From Welwitschia mirabilis (taxonomy: Eukaryota; Gnetophyta; Gnetopsida; Welwitschiales): 52,442 bases of DNA. Under the pieces are notes generated by a model. The model searched no databases. It saw nothing but the letters and a program-made list of their open reading frames with translations, and was not told the origin of the DNA. The translations under genes were made by a program, and so were the position numbers. The DNA lies in NCBI GenBank assembly GCA_051453625.1, contig JBOZIK010000001.1:237795180-237847621 (forward strand), read 5' to 3'. This document shows positions 35,561 through 45,300 of the stretch, piece after piece; the first letter of the stretch is position 1; each line of letters begins with the position of its first letter.

Positions 35561-36420
35561 CTTTGATGAACACTTGAAAACATTGATGCAAGAGGTTAAC
35601 ATCAACTTATCTTTTTAGAAAATCTTACAAGAAAATCCTAAATATCTTAAGTTGTGAAAGAACTTAATAAGAATAAAGAAAAATGTTTCATTCCTAACAA
35701 AGTTTTTCTTACTCAATCTCTTTTTAACTTAGTCATGAAAAAGTGTTCTAAATTTAAAGACCCTAGAGCTGCAACTATGAGTGTTATCTTAGAAGGAAAT
35801 AAAAGAATTTGAAAAGCTTTAATTAACATAGGAGAAAGTTTAGACATCATACCTCTCCATATATGTACGAAACTTAGATTGAAAAACAAAATAAAACCTA
35901 TACAAATTATCTTGGAATTGGTTAATGCCTTAATCAAGAAACCATTAGGNNNNNNNNNNNNNNNNNNNNNNNNNNNNNNNNNNNNNNNNNNNNNNNNNNN
36001 NNNNNNNNNNNNNNNNNNNNNNNNNNNNNNNNNNNNNNNNNNNNNNNNNGAAACTTAGATTGAAAAACAAAATAAAGCCTATACAAATTATCTTGGAATT
36101 GGTTAATGCCTTAATCAAGAAACCATTAGGAATTATTAAATACTTAGTTCTCTAAATTAAGAAATCTTTTATCCTATAGATGTTGTCATCATTGAGATAG
36201 AACATGATGGAGGTTATCCACTTCTTTTAGAAAGAGCCTTTTATACAACTTCCTATTATATCATTGACACATAATTCAGAATGATGGAATGTCATTTTGA
36301 CAATAAAGTTTTTGATGTTGCTAAAAAGGACATAGGGACTAAGTTTAATCTTGAAGATGAACTAAAACCAAACTTAATTTTACAGCATTAACCAATTGAG
36401 AAGAGATTGATCATGCNNNN
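35561..36420 (+). pseudogene. Gypsy aspartic protease remnant, element B
   Basis: PTFDEHLKTLMQEVNINLSF precedes KFKDPRAATMSVILEGNK, then ALINIGESLDIIPLHICTKL, IKPIQIILELVNALIKKPLG, FYPIDVVIIEIEHDGGYPLL and LERAFYTTSYYIIDT. This is the complete retropepsin order (KFKDPGAxTIS, ALLDLGASVNLLP, FYPxDFVVLDME, ILGRPFLAT). The catalytic Asp is Asn (AAC at 35825-35827). Duplications across gaps 35950-36049 (35869-35949 and 36050-36130) and 36417-36516 (36322-36416 and 36517-36611) lengthen the region. The minus-strand frame 35937-35713 is a shadow. Confidence 0.87.
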
Positions 36421-36611
36421 NNNNNNNNNNNNNNNNNNNNNNNNNNNNNNNNNNNNNNNNNNNNNNNNNNNNNNNNNNNNNNNNNNNNNNNNNNNNNNNN
36501 NNNNNNNNNNNNNNNNTAAAAAGAACACAGGGACTGAGTTTAATCTTGAAGATGAACTAAAACCAAACTTAATTTTACAGCATTAACCAATTGAGAAGAG
36601 ATCGATCATGC

Positions 36612-37085
36612 TACATGAATTAATTTTATATGATGATCCCCCTGAAATACACTATCTTGAATCTAAGCATGAAGAACACACTAACTAGGAAGAAACTCCA
36701 CATTTTTATTTGGTAGAAAAACTTTTTGTAGATGTTGTTCCATGTCTATATTTCCCACGACAGATGAAACAATAACTCAAAATGTTAACCTTAAACTTAA
36801 GAAATTATTCCAAGATTTATAATATATTTTTCTACCCAAAAATTAATTTAGACCCCTGATAATCAGTGATCTTCTTACTCCTCAACAAGAATCAAACTTG
36901 ATCTCACTCTTAACTTTGAAAGAAAATGCCTTTTCTTGGACACACAAAGACTTAGTTACCATTCCTCTTTCCATTGTTTAAAATAAGGTTTACCTTGAAG
37001 ATAATGCTAAACCTATTATGTAACTCTAACAAAGACTCAATCTGACCATTAAAAAAATCATTAAAGCTGAAATCATTAAACTTAT
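36612..37085 (+). pseudogene. Gypsy RT N-terminal remnant, element B, truncated by copia insertion
   Basis: Readable pieces are PTNXRPLxISDLLTPQQE-type text near 36850-36890, LKENAFSWTHKDLVTIPLSI, NKVYLEDNAKPIM and LNLTIKKIIKAEIIKLI. They match the segment leading to the RT palm: LxxYKxAFGWxIxDIKGI, HKIYLEEDxKPVRQ and RRLNPxMKEVVKAEVLKLLDAG. The frame ends exactly where the LTR of copia E begins. The same junction recurs at 38243 in the duplicated copy. Confidence 0.8.
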
Positions 37086-39419
37086 TATTAGGATTCTATT
37101 TGACTAATTAATGTTAAAATAATATGATATTTATAGAATGAAAATTAATTTTATAGATGCAAGAAACTATAAGATCTATATCCAAAAGATACTAAGATTT
37201 TAACATGTTTTGATTAAAGTAACTTGAGTTTCTATCCAAGGACTTAAAGTAGAAGTCGATCAAACTTGGAAATACTCATTTTGGGTTACTTCATCTAGGG
37301 TCGACCAGATTTTTAAGGGGGTAATCGAACCTAGAGATGTATTTTTCAAGATTTTTGAGGAGTTGACTAGATCTAGGGATGCATTTTTTAAGCCTTCTAA
37401 TATGTACTATGTCCTATGAGGTTGACTGGACTTATGTGGAGTCAACTAAACCTAAAGAAACGTGGTTGATTAGATTTTATATTGGGCCAACTAGATTAAG
37501 TGATATGAGTTATCAAGTCGACTAAATGTTTTGAGGGATCGAATAATCAGCGCGAAAGTGAAAATTTTAAAGAAATCTTCTAACCATTACTTCATCAAAT
37601 CTATCTGTTGCAAATGTCAGATTCCTTTCCAACTATCCAAACAGTTATATTTTGGGTAAATCTATAAATAATAGTTAACACTCAAAAATCTAGGGCTTAA
37701 CATTGGACTGANNNNNNNNNNNNNNNNNNNNNNNNNNNNNNNNNNNNNNNNNNNNNNNNNNNNNNNNNNNNNNNNNNNNNNNNNNNNNNNNNNNNNNNNN
37801 NNNNNNNNNNNCATTAACCAATTGAGAAGAGATTGATCATGCTACATGAACTAATTTTATATGATGATCCCACTGAAATACACTATCTTGAATCTAAGCA
37901 TGAAGAATACACTAACTAGGAAGAAACTCAACATTTTTACTTGGTAGAAAAACTTTTTGTATATGTTGTTCCATGTCTATATCTCCCACGAAAAATGAAA
38001 CAATAACTCAAAATGTCAACCTTAAACTTAAGAAATTACTCCAAGGTTTAAAATATATTTTTCTACCCAAAAATTAATTAAGATCCCTGATAATCAGTGA
38101 TCTTCTTACTCCTCAANNNNNNNNNNTTCCATAGTTCAAAATAATATTTACCTTGAAGATAATGCTTAACTTATTAGATAACTCTAACAAAGACTCAATC
38201 TGGCCATTAAACAAATCGTTAAAAATGAAATCATTAAACTTATTATTAGGATTTTATTTTACCAATTAATGTCAAACTAATATGATCTTTTGTAGAATGA
38301 AAATTGATTTTATACATGGAAGAAACTATAAGATCTATATCCAAAAGATAGTAAGATTTTAACATGTTTTGATTAAAGTAACTTGAGTTTCTATCTGAGG
38401 ACTTAAAGTAGAAGTCGATCAAACTTGGAGATACTTATTTTGAGTTACTTCATCTGGGGTTGAATAGATTTTTAAGGGGTTAATCAAACCTAGAGATGTA
38501 TTTATCAAGATTTTTGAGGAGTTGACTGGATTTGGAGATGCATTTTTCAAGCCTTCCAATATGTACTATGTCCTATTGAGTCGACTAGATTTATGTGGAA
38601 TCGACTAAACCTAAAGAAAAGTGGTCGATCAGATTTTATATGGGGCCAACTAGATTAAGTGATATGAGTTACTCAAGTTGACCAGATGTTTTGAGGGATC
38701 AAATAATTAGCGCGAAAGTGAAAATTTTAAAGAAATCTTCTAATCATTACTTCACCAAATCTATCTGTTGCAAATGTCAGATTCGTTTCCAACTATCCAA
38801 GCAGTTATATTTTTGGTAAATCTATAAATAATAGTGAACACTCAAAAATCTAGGGCTTAACATTGGAATGGATTTTAAAAAGAAAGGTTGCACTCTTAAT
38901 TTAAAGGGCTTATCTTTGTACTATTATTCTTCTCTCACTCAGTACTTACCTTTATACTAAATCTAAGCAATAATGCTTCATTGTTAATTCTTTCATTTCA
39001 GTGACTTAGAGCGTAAAGGCTTCATTTCCTCACTTACCATTGTGCATTTTCTAAAGGTTGAGACTAAGCCTAGAAAATTCCATTTCTGAAGGTTGAAACT
39101 AAGCCTACAAAAGTCTACTTATAAAGGTTAAGACTTAGCCTAAAAAAGTTCACTTTATAAGGTTGAAGGTTAGCCTTAAAAACCTAGTGCATAGTGATGC
39201 AACAAAGATTTGGAATAGTCTTAGTTATTGACTATCTTTCAAGAGTGGAGTAGGGTGTATCCCAAACCACTATTAATCTTGTCTTAGGAATTTCTTTAGT
39301 TCTACTTTAATTTTAATTTATTATATGTTTTTATGTCATAATTTCTTTATTAGTAGTAATAATTGTTTAAATTTTTAAAAGTTCTATTCACCTCTCCTCT
39401 ACGTTTCGTAATCCTAACA
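37086..39419 (+). repeat. 5' LTR of copia element E (with duplicated first half)
   Basis: Starts TATTAGGATT at 37086 (second copy at 38244) and ends AATCCTAACA at 39419. The ends are inverted repeats except that the expected TG start is TA. Without the gap-associated copy the LTR is about 1.18 kb (38244-39419). The left half is dense in GTCGAC-like motifs. A TATA box sits at 38823-38830 and a primer-binding site follows two bases after the end. Confidence 0.88.
38823..38830 (+). promoter_or_regulatory. TATA box of copia E LTR
   Basis: TATAAATA within GGTAAATCTATAAATAATAG; the same box is at 37663-37670 in the duplicated half. It lies about 590 bases before the LTR end. Confidence 0.6.
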
Positions 39420-40056
39420 TATGGTATCAGAGCTCCAAGTTGACTTAACACTAAGATTTTAATCAATCTTTAACTCAATAACCCTACTCATAAGTTTTAT
39501 TATAGAAGGTTTCTCTATTTCTAGGCCTCCACTATTTTATGGAATNNNNNNNNNNNNNNNNNNNNNNNNNNNNNNNNNNNNNNNNNNNNNNNNNNNNNNN
39601 NNNNNNNNNNNNNNNNNNNNNNNNNNNNNNNNNNNNNNNNNNNNNTGAAACTAAACCTATAAAAGTCTATTTATAAAGGTTAAGACTTAGCCTAAAAAAG
39701 TCCACTTTATAAGGTTAAACGTTAGCCTTAAAAACCTAGTGCATAGTGATGAAACAAAGATTTGGAATAGTATCAGTTATTGACTATCTTTTCTTAGGCA
39801 TTTCTTTAGTTCTATTTTAATTTTATTTGTTACATGTTTTTATGTCATAATTTCTTTATTATTAATAATAATTGTTTAAATTTTTTTAAAATTTCTATTC
39901 ACCTCTCCTTTATGTTTCTTAATCCTAACATATGGTATCAGAGCTCCAAGTTGACTTAACACTAAGAATTTAGTCAATCTTTAACTCAATAATCCTAACC
40001 ATGAGTTTTATTATAAAAGGTTTATCTATTTTTGGGCCTCCACTATTTTATGGAAT
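39094..40056. repeat. Direct duplication flanking gap 39546-39645
   Basis: 39094-39545 is repeated at 39646-40056: LTR end, primer-binding site and first codons of gag. Copy 2 lacks about 41 bases of LTR present in copy 1 (near 39238-39280), a true length difference between copies. Confidence 0.9.
39422..39433 (+). promoter_or_regulatory. Intact copia primer-binding site
   Basis: TGGTATCAGAGC, 12 of 12 to the initiator Met-tRNA-complementary site, two bases after the LTR end. A second intact copy is at 39933-39944, due to the duplication across gap 39546-39645. Confidence 0.93.
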
Positions 40057-40149
40057 AAACTATGGATATTGAAAAACTAGAATGAGAATATTCTTAAGAT
40101 CTCTTAATATAGATTATGAGGATATTTTGATCATAGGCTCTAGCTACCC
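40001..40149 (+). pseudogene. Copia gag N-terminus, element E
   Basis: ATG at 40001 opens a frame with GPPLFYGINYGY, then TGA in place of Trp (40070-40072), then KTRMRIFLRSL. This is the classic copia gag start, PPLFDGxNYAYWKxRMxAFL. It is cut by the 313-N gap (40150-40462). The ATG position agrees with the family's usual start a few residues before the PPLFDG motif. Confidence 0.88.
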
Positions 40150-40462
40150 NNNNNNNNNNNNNNNNNNNNNNNNNNNNNNNNNNNNNNNNNNNNNNNNNNN
40201 NNNNNNNNNNNNNNNNNNNNNNNNNNNNNNNNNNNNNNNNNNNNNNNNNNNNNNNNNNNNNNNNNNNNNNNNNNNNNNNNNNNNNNNNNNNNNNNNNNNN
40301 NNNNNNNNNNNNNNNNNNNNNNNNNNNNNNNNNNNNNNNNNNNNNNNNNNNNNNNNNNNNNNNNNNNNNNNNNNNNNNNNNNNNNNNNNNNNNNNNNNNN
40401 NNNNNNNNNNNNNNNNNNNNNNNNNNNNNNNNNNNNNNNNNNNNNNNNNNNNNNNNNNNNNN
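40150..40462. other. Assembly gap (313 N) inside copia E gag
   Basis: Flanks belong to the same gag: the N-terminal PPLFxG part on the left and the capsid MDIINS part on the right. About 100 codons would normally lie between, so the gap size is plausible. Confidence 0.9.
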
Positions 40463-40947
40463 AATGGACATTATAAACTCAATGGTAAGCCTTGGATAAA
40501 ATATGGAAAAATCCAAGAGAGTAAGAAAGATCTTAAGATCCCTTTCTAAGAGATTTGAACTAAAGATGATTGTAATTGAAGAAATTAAAGATCTCAACAA
40601 GATGACACTGAATAAACTACAAGGTAATCTTCAAACTTATGAGTTAAAATTTTTTAAGAATAGAGAGAATAGTTTTTCTTTTAAAAGTATGTAGAAAAAA
40701 AGCTCATATAAAGAACCTGAAAAACATGGAATATTATCATTCATGACGCTTATGAATCCTACTACTCAATCAATAAAACTCTTTAAGGATGATGATTTGG
40801 ACATGAGTAAAGATGAAGAAGAAAAGGATGTTGAAGATACATGTTTTAAACTATATCAAAAATGTAAAAGGGTTATTGTAAAAGTCTATGAACTGAAAAA
40901 AAATAATCAAGGATTTGAGAAGGGAGAATGAACCGGTATATCAAATA
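40463..40947 (+). pseudogene. Copia gag capsid (UBN2) and acidic linker, element E
   Basis: From 40464 a single frame can be followed to 40931 with stops only at 40497-40499 and 40692-40694. MDIINSMVSLG, KSKRVRKILRSLSKRFELK, IEEIKDLNKMTLNKLQGNLQ and TYELKFFKN match copia gag (KLVRKILRSLPKRFxPKVTAIEESKDL and ELxGSLQTYE). An acidic stretch, DDDLDMSKDEEEKDVED, and the start of a coiled coil follow. The three open frames listed at 40503, 40743 and 40915 are parts of this one gene. Confidence 0.88.
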
Positions 40948-41130
40948 NNNNNNNNNNNNNNNNNNNNNNNNNNNNNNNNNNNNNNNNNNNNNNNNNNNNN
41001 NNNNNNNNNNNNNNNNNNNNNNNNNNNNNNNNNNNNNNNNNNNNNNNGTAAAAGGCTTATTGTAAAAGTCAATGAACTAAAAAAAATAATCAAGGATTTG
41101 AGAAGTAAGAATGAACCCATAAATCAAATA
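40864..41130. repeat. Direct duplication flanking gap 40948-41047
   Basis: 40864-40947 (84 bases) is repeated at 41048-41130 (83 bases). The one-base difference in an A-run puts the copies in different frames: copy 1 is frameshifted, copy 2 reads on as KRLIVKVNELKKIIKDL. Confidence 0.9.
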
Positions 41131-41450
41131 TATACAAGGATTCAAGAGGAAAACACAAGTTTCATAGAGAAGTTAAGCTAATCTTAACAAGCCTTAAGTA
41201 TATTTATAGAAGGAGTAAAGAAATTTGAACCAATCTTGAATTGGGGCAACTTACACATTACAAAATGGGTATTGGATTTGAAGNNNNNNNNNNATTATAG
41301 GTATAACATCTTTTACCAAAAATATCACTTGTCATTATTATTACAAACTTGGTCATTCAAAATTTAGCTATCCATATAGAAAGAGTATGTATTTTGCAAA
41401 CATTAATGCATTTTCATTTAAATTTATTCTCAAATAAGTCTCTACTCAAA
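41048..41450 (+). pseudogene. Copia gag coiled coil and zinc knuckle, element E, copy 1
   Basis: KVNELKKIIKDLRSKNEP, IQEENTSFIEKL and KKFEPILNWGNL form a Lys/Glu-rich coiled coil. A zinc knuckle lies at 41330-41371 after a 10-N gap (41284-41293). Here two of the three Cys ligands are Tyr (CHYY, and SY at the end), while the Gly-His pair is kept. Followed by a region ending in a TGA where family members have a Trp. Confidence 0.78.
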
Positions 41451-42149
41451 AGTCAAGAAAGACCATATGAGTAAAAGCTAATAATTTAGAATCTTTTTAA
41501 TCCAAGAAATTTTCAATTTTAATAGTAGTTTGTTATTTTGATTAAATGTTATTTATTATATTATTTTTACCTAANNNNNNNNNNNNNNNNNNNNNNNNNN
41601 NNNNNNNNNNNNNNNNNNNNNNNNNNNNNNNNNNNNNNNNNNNNNNNNNNNNNNNNNNNNNNNNNNNNNNNNNNCAAATATATACAAGGATTCAAGAAGA
41701 AAACACAAGTTTCATAGAGAAGTTAAGCCAATCTTCACAAGTCTTAAGTAGGTTTATAGAAGGATTAAAGAAATTTGAGCCAATCTTGAATTGGAGCAAC
41801 TTACACATGAGAAAATGGGTATTGGATTTGAGGGCAACAGCACATCAACTTCATCTAGTGAGGGAAGTATTATAGGTATAACATCTTTTACCAAAAATAT
41901 CACTTGTCATTATTGTTACAAACTTGATCATTTAAAATTTAGCTATCCATATAGAAAGAGTATGTATTTTGCAAACATTAATGCATTATCATTTAAATTT
42001 ATTCTCAAACAAGTCTCTATCCAAAAGTCAATAAAGACCATATGAGTAAAATCTAATAAGTTAAATCTTTTTTATCTAAGAAATTTTTAATTTTAATAGT
42101 AGTTTGTTATTTTGATTAATTGTTATTTATTATATTATTTTTTACCTAA
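41125..42149. repeat. Direct duplication flanking gap 41575-41674
   Basis: 41125-41574 is repeated at 41675-42149, containing the gag 3' end in both. The 10-N gap in copy 1 corresponds to about 20-25 bases present in copy 2. Confidence 0.9.
41675..42045 (+). pseudogene. Copia gag coiled coil and zinc knuckle, element E, copy 2
   Basis: IQEENTSFIEKLSQSSQVLS, then a frameshift into EQLTHEKMGIGFEGNSTSTS and a zinc knuckle at 41905-41946, CHYCYKLDHLKFSY: C, C and H are kept, the last Cys is Tyr, and the Gly before His is Asp. The frame ends at 42045 with TGA where relatives have Trp. Open frames 41546-41875 and 41791-42045 are pieces of this gene. Confidence 0.82.
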
Positions 42150-42763
42150 TCTTTAATTGTTGTAATATGATATGCTTATTAGAATCATCATTATGATATT
42201 AACCTTATCTTTAGAAAATCATCTTCATGGTTACTTTTTATTTTTATTTTTTATTTTTTTTTTGGTGGGATGAGATGAGGGGAGATAAGCCTTGAATATT
42301 ATGATGTTTTACTTTGTAATTAAAACTTATAGTCATGAACATGGCATAGTTGGTTTTATTTTGAAAATTATGAATTGAAAATTATCATCTCATTTACATA
42401 TTTGCTTTGAAACTCTATCATGATTATGATTTCGTTATATGACATAAAGTTAGGGGGAGAAAATATGATATTTATCACCACATGTCTAAGATTTATAGCT
42501 CTTTATCTCTCTTTCTTTATTCTTTACCATTGATGTCAAAAGGGGAGAAAATATGATGTTTTCAAAAAATCTGCATGAACTAAAAATGGTTAGTTTCAAA
42601 AATATTTCTCCCTTAGAATGAAATATACCATTTACTTAATATTGTTTATATGGCCTTGTGAAAAGGGGGGCTTTTATGATGTTAATATGCCTTATTAGAA
42701 AGAGCTTAAAAGATGAAATATTTATTTGATCTTGAAATCACATATTTGTTTGCCATCAATGTT
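42150..42763 (+). promoter_or_regulatory. 3' non-coding region of copia E with repeated polypurine tracts
   Basis: Purine tracts recur: GATGAGGGGAGATAAG near 42270, TTAGGGGGAGAAAATATGAT at 42450, AAAAGGGGAGAAAATATGATG at 42538 and AAAAGGGGGGCTTTTATGATG at 42660. A related tract, CAAAGGGGGAGAAAATATGG, precedes another LTR at 47965. Multiple polypurine tracts before the 3' LTR are a known trait of Sireviruses. The last purine tract, AAAGGGAAAGA at 43826-43836, adjoins the 3' LTR. Confidence 0.72.
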
Positions 42764-43695
42764 NNNNNNNNNNNNNNNNNNNNNNNNNNNNNNNNNNNNN
42801 NNNNNNNNNNNNNNNNNNNNNNNNNNNNNNNNNNNNNNNNNNNNNNNNNNNNNNNNNNNNNNNNNNNNNNNNNNNNNNNNNNNNNNNNNNNNNNNNNNNN
42901 NNNNNNNNNNNNNNNNNNNNNNNNNNNNNNNNNNNNNNNNNNNNNNNNNNNNNNNNNNNNNNNNNNNNNNNNNNNNNNNNNNNNNNNNNNNNNNNNNNNN
43001 NNNNNNNNNNNNNNNNNNNNNNNNNNNNNNNNNNNNNNNNNNNNNNNNNNNNNNNNNNNNNNNNNNNNNNNNNNNNNNNNNNNNNNNNNNNNNNNNNNNN
43101 NNNNNNNNNNNNNNNNNNNNNNNNNNNNNNNNNNNNNNNNNNNNNNNNNNNNNNNNNNNNNNNNNNNNNNNNNNNNNNNNNNNNNNNNNNNNNNNNNNNN
43201 NNNNNNNNNNNNNNNNNNNNNNNNNNNNNNNNNNNNNNNNNNNNNNNNNNNNNNNNNNNNNNNNNNNNNNNNNNNNNNNNNNNNNNNNNNNNNNNNNNNN
43301 NNNNNNNNNNNNNNNNNNNNNNNNNNNNNNNNNNNNNNNNNNNNNNNNNNNNNNNNNNNNNNNNNNNNNNNNNNNNNNNNNNNNNNNNNNNNNNNNNNNN
43401 NNNNNNNNNNNNNNNNNNNNNNNNNNNNNNNNNNNNNNNNNNNNNNNNNNNNNNNNNNNNNNNNNNNNNNNNNNNNNNNNNNNNNNNNNNNNNNNNNNNN
43501 NNNNNNNNNNNNNNNNNNNNNNNNNNNNNNNNNNNNNNNNNNNNNNNNNNNNNNNNNNNNNNNNNNNNNNNNNNNNNNNNNNNNNNNNNNNNNNNNNNNN
43601 NNNNNNNNNNNNNNNNNNNNNNNNNNNNNNNNNNNNNNNNNNNNNNNNNNNNNNNNNNNNNNNNNNNNNNNNNNNNNNNNNNNNNNNNNNNNNNN
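42764..43695. other. Large assembly gap (932 N)
   Basis: The left edge ends TTTGCCATCAATGTT and the right side repeats TTTTCCATCAATGTCAAAGGG at 43812, after 116 bases that match the 3' part of the copia E LTR. The gap therefore probably holds most of one LTR copy. The three long open frames spanning it are pure N artefacts. Confidence 0.85.
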
Positions 43696-43811
43696 AGATC
43701 TAGAATAGTCTTATTTATTGAATATCTTGTAATAGTGGAGTAGGGTGTATTCCAAATTACTATTAATCTTGCCTTGTGCATTTCTCTAGTTCTGCTGTAA
43801 GTTTTATTTGT
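43696..43811 (+). repeat. Fragment of the 3' part of the copia E LTR
   Basis: 43696-43800 matches 39209-39310 (AGATTTGGAATAGTCTTAGT, then GTGGAGTAGGGTGTATxCC). It is joined to polypurine-tract sequence instead of the LTR end, suggesting a partial LTR followed by another 3' region and a second LTR start. Confidence 0.75.
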
Positions 43812-43837
43812 TTTCCATCAATGTCAAAGGGAAAGAT

Positions 43838-44060
43838 TATTAGGATTTTATTTTTCCAATTCATGTCAAACTAATATGATCTTTGTAGAATGAAAATTGA
43901 TTTTATAAATGCAAGAAACTACAAGATCTATATCCAAAATATATTAAGATTTGAACATAATCTAATTAAAGTAACTTGTGTTTCTATCTAAAAACTTAAA
44001 GTAGGAGTCGATTAAATTTGGAAATACTCATTCTGGAGTACTTCATGTGGGGTTGACTAA
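43838..44060 (+). repeat. 3' LTR of copia E, truncated
   Basis: Starts TATTAGGATTTT right after AAAGGGAAAGA (43826-43836) and follows the 5' LTR (38244 onward) until about GGGGTTGACTAAATTTTTA, then switches to minus-strand LTR sequence of another family. Confidence 0.82.
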
Positions 44061-45181
44061 ATTTTTATATAGTAGTCACTCAGTGGTAAAAAATCTCTAC
44101 ATAATAAATAATTCTACAAAAAATCATTAATTTAATCAATAATAATATGTTCTTAACAAACTTTCCCTTTATTATCAATTAAGGAAAAACACTATTTTTT
44201 AGGTTAAAAAATTTATACAAAAGAGATTTTCATTCATAGTAAAAAAAAATTATATTAATCAAAATATTTGAATTGTAAGATACAATTGAAGGATCACATT
44301 TTGACATTGACAATTATAAAAATACATATGACAAAAATACAAAGTGTTCTTCCCCTTTTTGATAAAATCAAGGATAGGGAGTACAATGAGAAAAAGAGAA
44401 ATAAAAGACTTAATTAGACTCCATTTCTTTAGAAGACTAAACACCCTCAGTTTAAGAAGTATCAACGGTTAGAGTACCACTAATGCTAAGAGCAGCCTTA
44501 ACATNNNNNNNNNNNNNNNNNNNNNNNNNNNNNNNNNNNNNNNNNNNNNNNNNNNNNNNNNNNNNNNNNNNNNNNNNNNNNNNNNNNNNNNNNNNNNNNN
44601 NNNNGATCTATATCCAAAATATATCAATATTTGGACATAATCTAATTAAAGTAACTTGTGTTTCTATCTAAAAACTTAAAGTAAGAGTCGATCAAATTTG
44701 GAAATACTCATTCTGGAGTACTTCATATGGGGTTGACTAAATTTTTATATAGTAGTCGCTCAGTGCTAAAAAATCTCTGCATAAAAAATAATTCTACAAA
44801 AACTCATTAATTTAATCAATGATAATAGGTTCTCAACAAAATTCCCCTTTATTAATTAAGGAAAAACACTATTTTTTAGGTTAAAAAATTTATACAAAAG
44901 AGATTTTCATTGGTAGTAAAAAAAATTTATATTAATCAAAATATTTGAATTGTAAATTACAATTAAAGGATTACATTTTGACATTGATGATTACAAAAAT
45001 ACATATAACAAAAATACAAAGTGGTCTTCCCCTTTTTGACAAAATCAAGGACAGAGAGTACAATCAGAAAAAGAGAAATAAAAGACTTAATTAGACTCTA
45101 ATCCTTTAGAAGACTAAATACCCTCACTTTAAAAAGTATCAGTGACTAGAGTACCACTAGCGATAAGAGCAGTGTTGCCAT
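43925..45181. repeat. Direct duplication flanking gap 44505-44604
   Basis: 43925-44504 is repeated at 44605-45181, including the junction between the copia E LTR and the minus-strand LTR (near 44060 and 44738). The junction is the same in both, so it is older than the duplication or haplotype split. Confidence 0.9.
44060..44165 (-). repeat. LTR end of family F, minus strand
   Basis: Reverse complement of 44060-44165 matches the LTR start at 48016 (TGTTAAGAACCTATTATCAT, then GTTATTATGxAGAGATTTTxCATCA and AACCACTATATAAAT). Its inner side is preceded, on the minus strand, by AAAGGGAAAGTT, a polypurine tract. It is therefore the start of a 3' LTR of a minus-strand element, cut off after about 105 bases. 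A duplicate is at about 44738-44845. Confidence 0.75.
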
Positions 45182-45300
45182 GCCGAGTGTGAGAATTAAG
45201 TTAGCATAAAAGATGAAGAATTTTTGGATTATGAGAGGCCTTGTCCTTGGAACTAGAAGGAGTAACAAGTTTCTCAAGGATGTACATCCTAAAAAGAATG
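44166..45300 (-). other. 3' non-coding region of minus-strand element F
   Basis: On the minus strand, TTGATTTTATCAAAAAGGGG (about 44365-44346) and the 45040 equivalent resemble the conserved stretch before copia polypurine tracts. No domain recognised. Minus-strand frame 44465-44259 and plus-strand frame 45213-45401 have no recognisable product. Confidence 0.5.

Larger units (their letters stand above)
29883..37085 (+). mobile_element. Ty3/gypsy element B (Athila/Tat-like), plus strand, interrupted
   Basis: LTR (29883-32515), primer-binding site (32516-32538), leader, gag (33.86-34.95 kb), protease (35.6-36.3 kb) and the first part of RT (36.85-37.08 kb) follow in canonical order on one strand. 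The RT is then cut by copia element E at 37086. All genes are pseudogenes. The sequence is closely related in wording to the minus-strand element at 6.8-12 kb, so both belong to one family or to sister families. It sits inside copia element A. Confidence 0.85.
36581..38872. repeat. Direct duplication (about 1.1 kb) flanking gap 37712-37811
   Basis: 36581-37711 is repeated at 37812-38872. Each copy contains the gypsy RT fragment and the first part of the copia E LTR, so the copia insertion predates the separation of the copies. A 10-N gap (38117-38126) replaces about 70 bases in copy 2. Confidence 0.9.
37086..44060 (+). mobile_element. Ty1/copia element E (Sirevirus-like), plus strand, pol deleted
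   Basis: 5' LTR, intact primer-binding site, gag (40001-42045), a 3' non-coding region with repeated polypurine tracts, and the start of a 3' LTR at 43838 that ends abruptly near 44060. No protease, integrase, RT or RNase H was found between gag and the polypurine tracts; gap 42764-43695 (932 N) lies after the tracts, so pol is unlikely to be hidden there. Inserted in gypsy B RT. Confidence 0.82.

Noticed and set aside
40082-40600. Open frames of 155 and 168 codons on both strands
   Set aside because: Extended by the 313-N gap. Only the plus-strand flanks are real gag; the minus-strand frame is a shadow.
42713-43781. Three open frames of 325-341 codons
   Set aside because: Almost entirely N; they span the 932-N gap and encode nothing.
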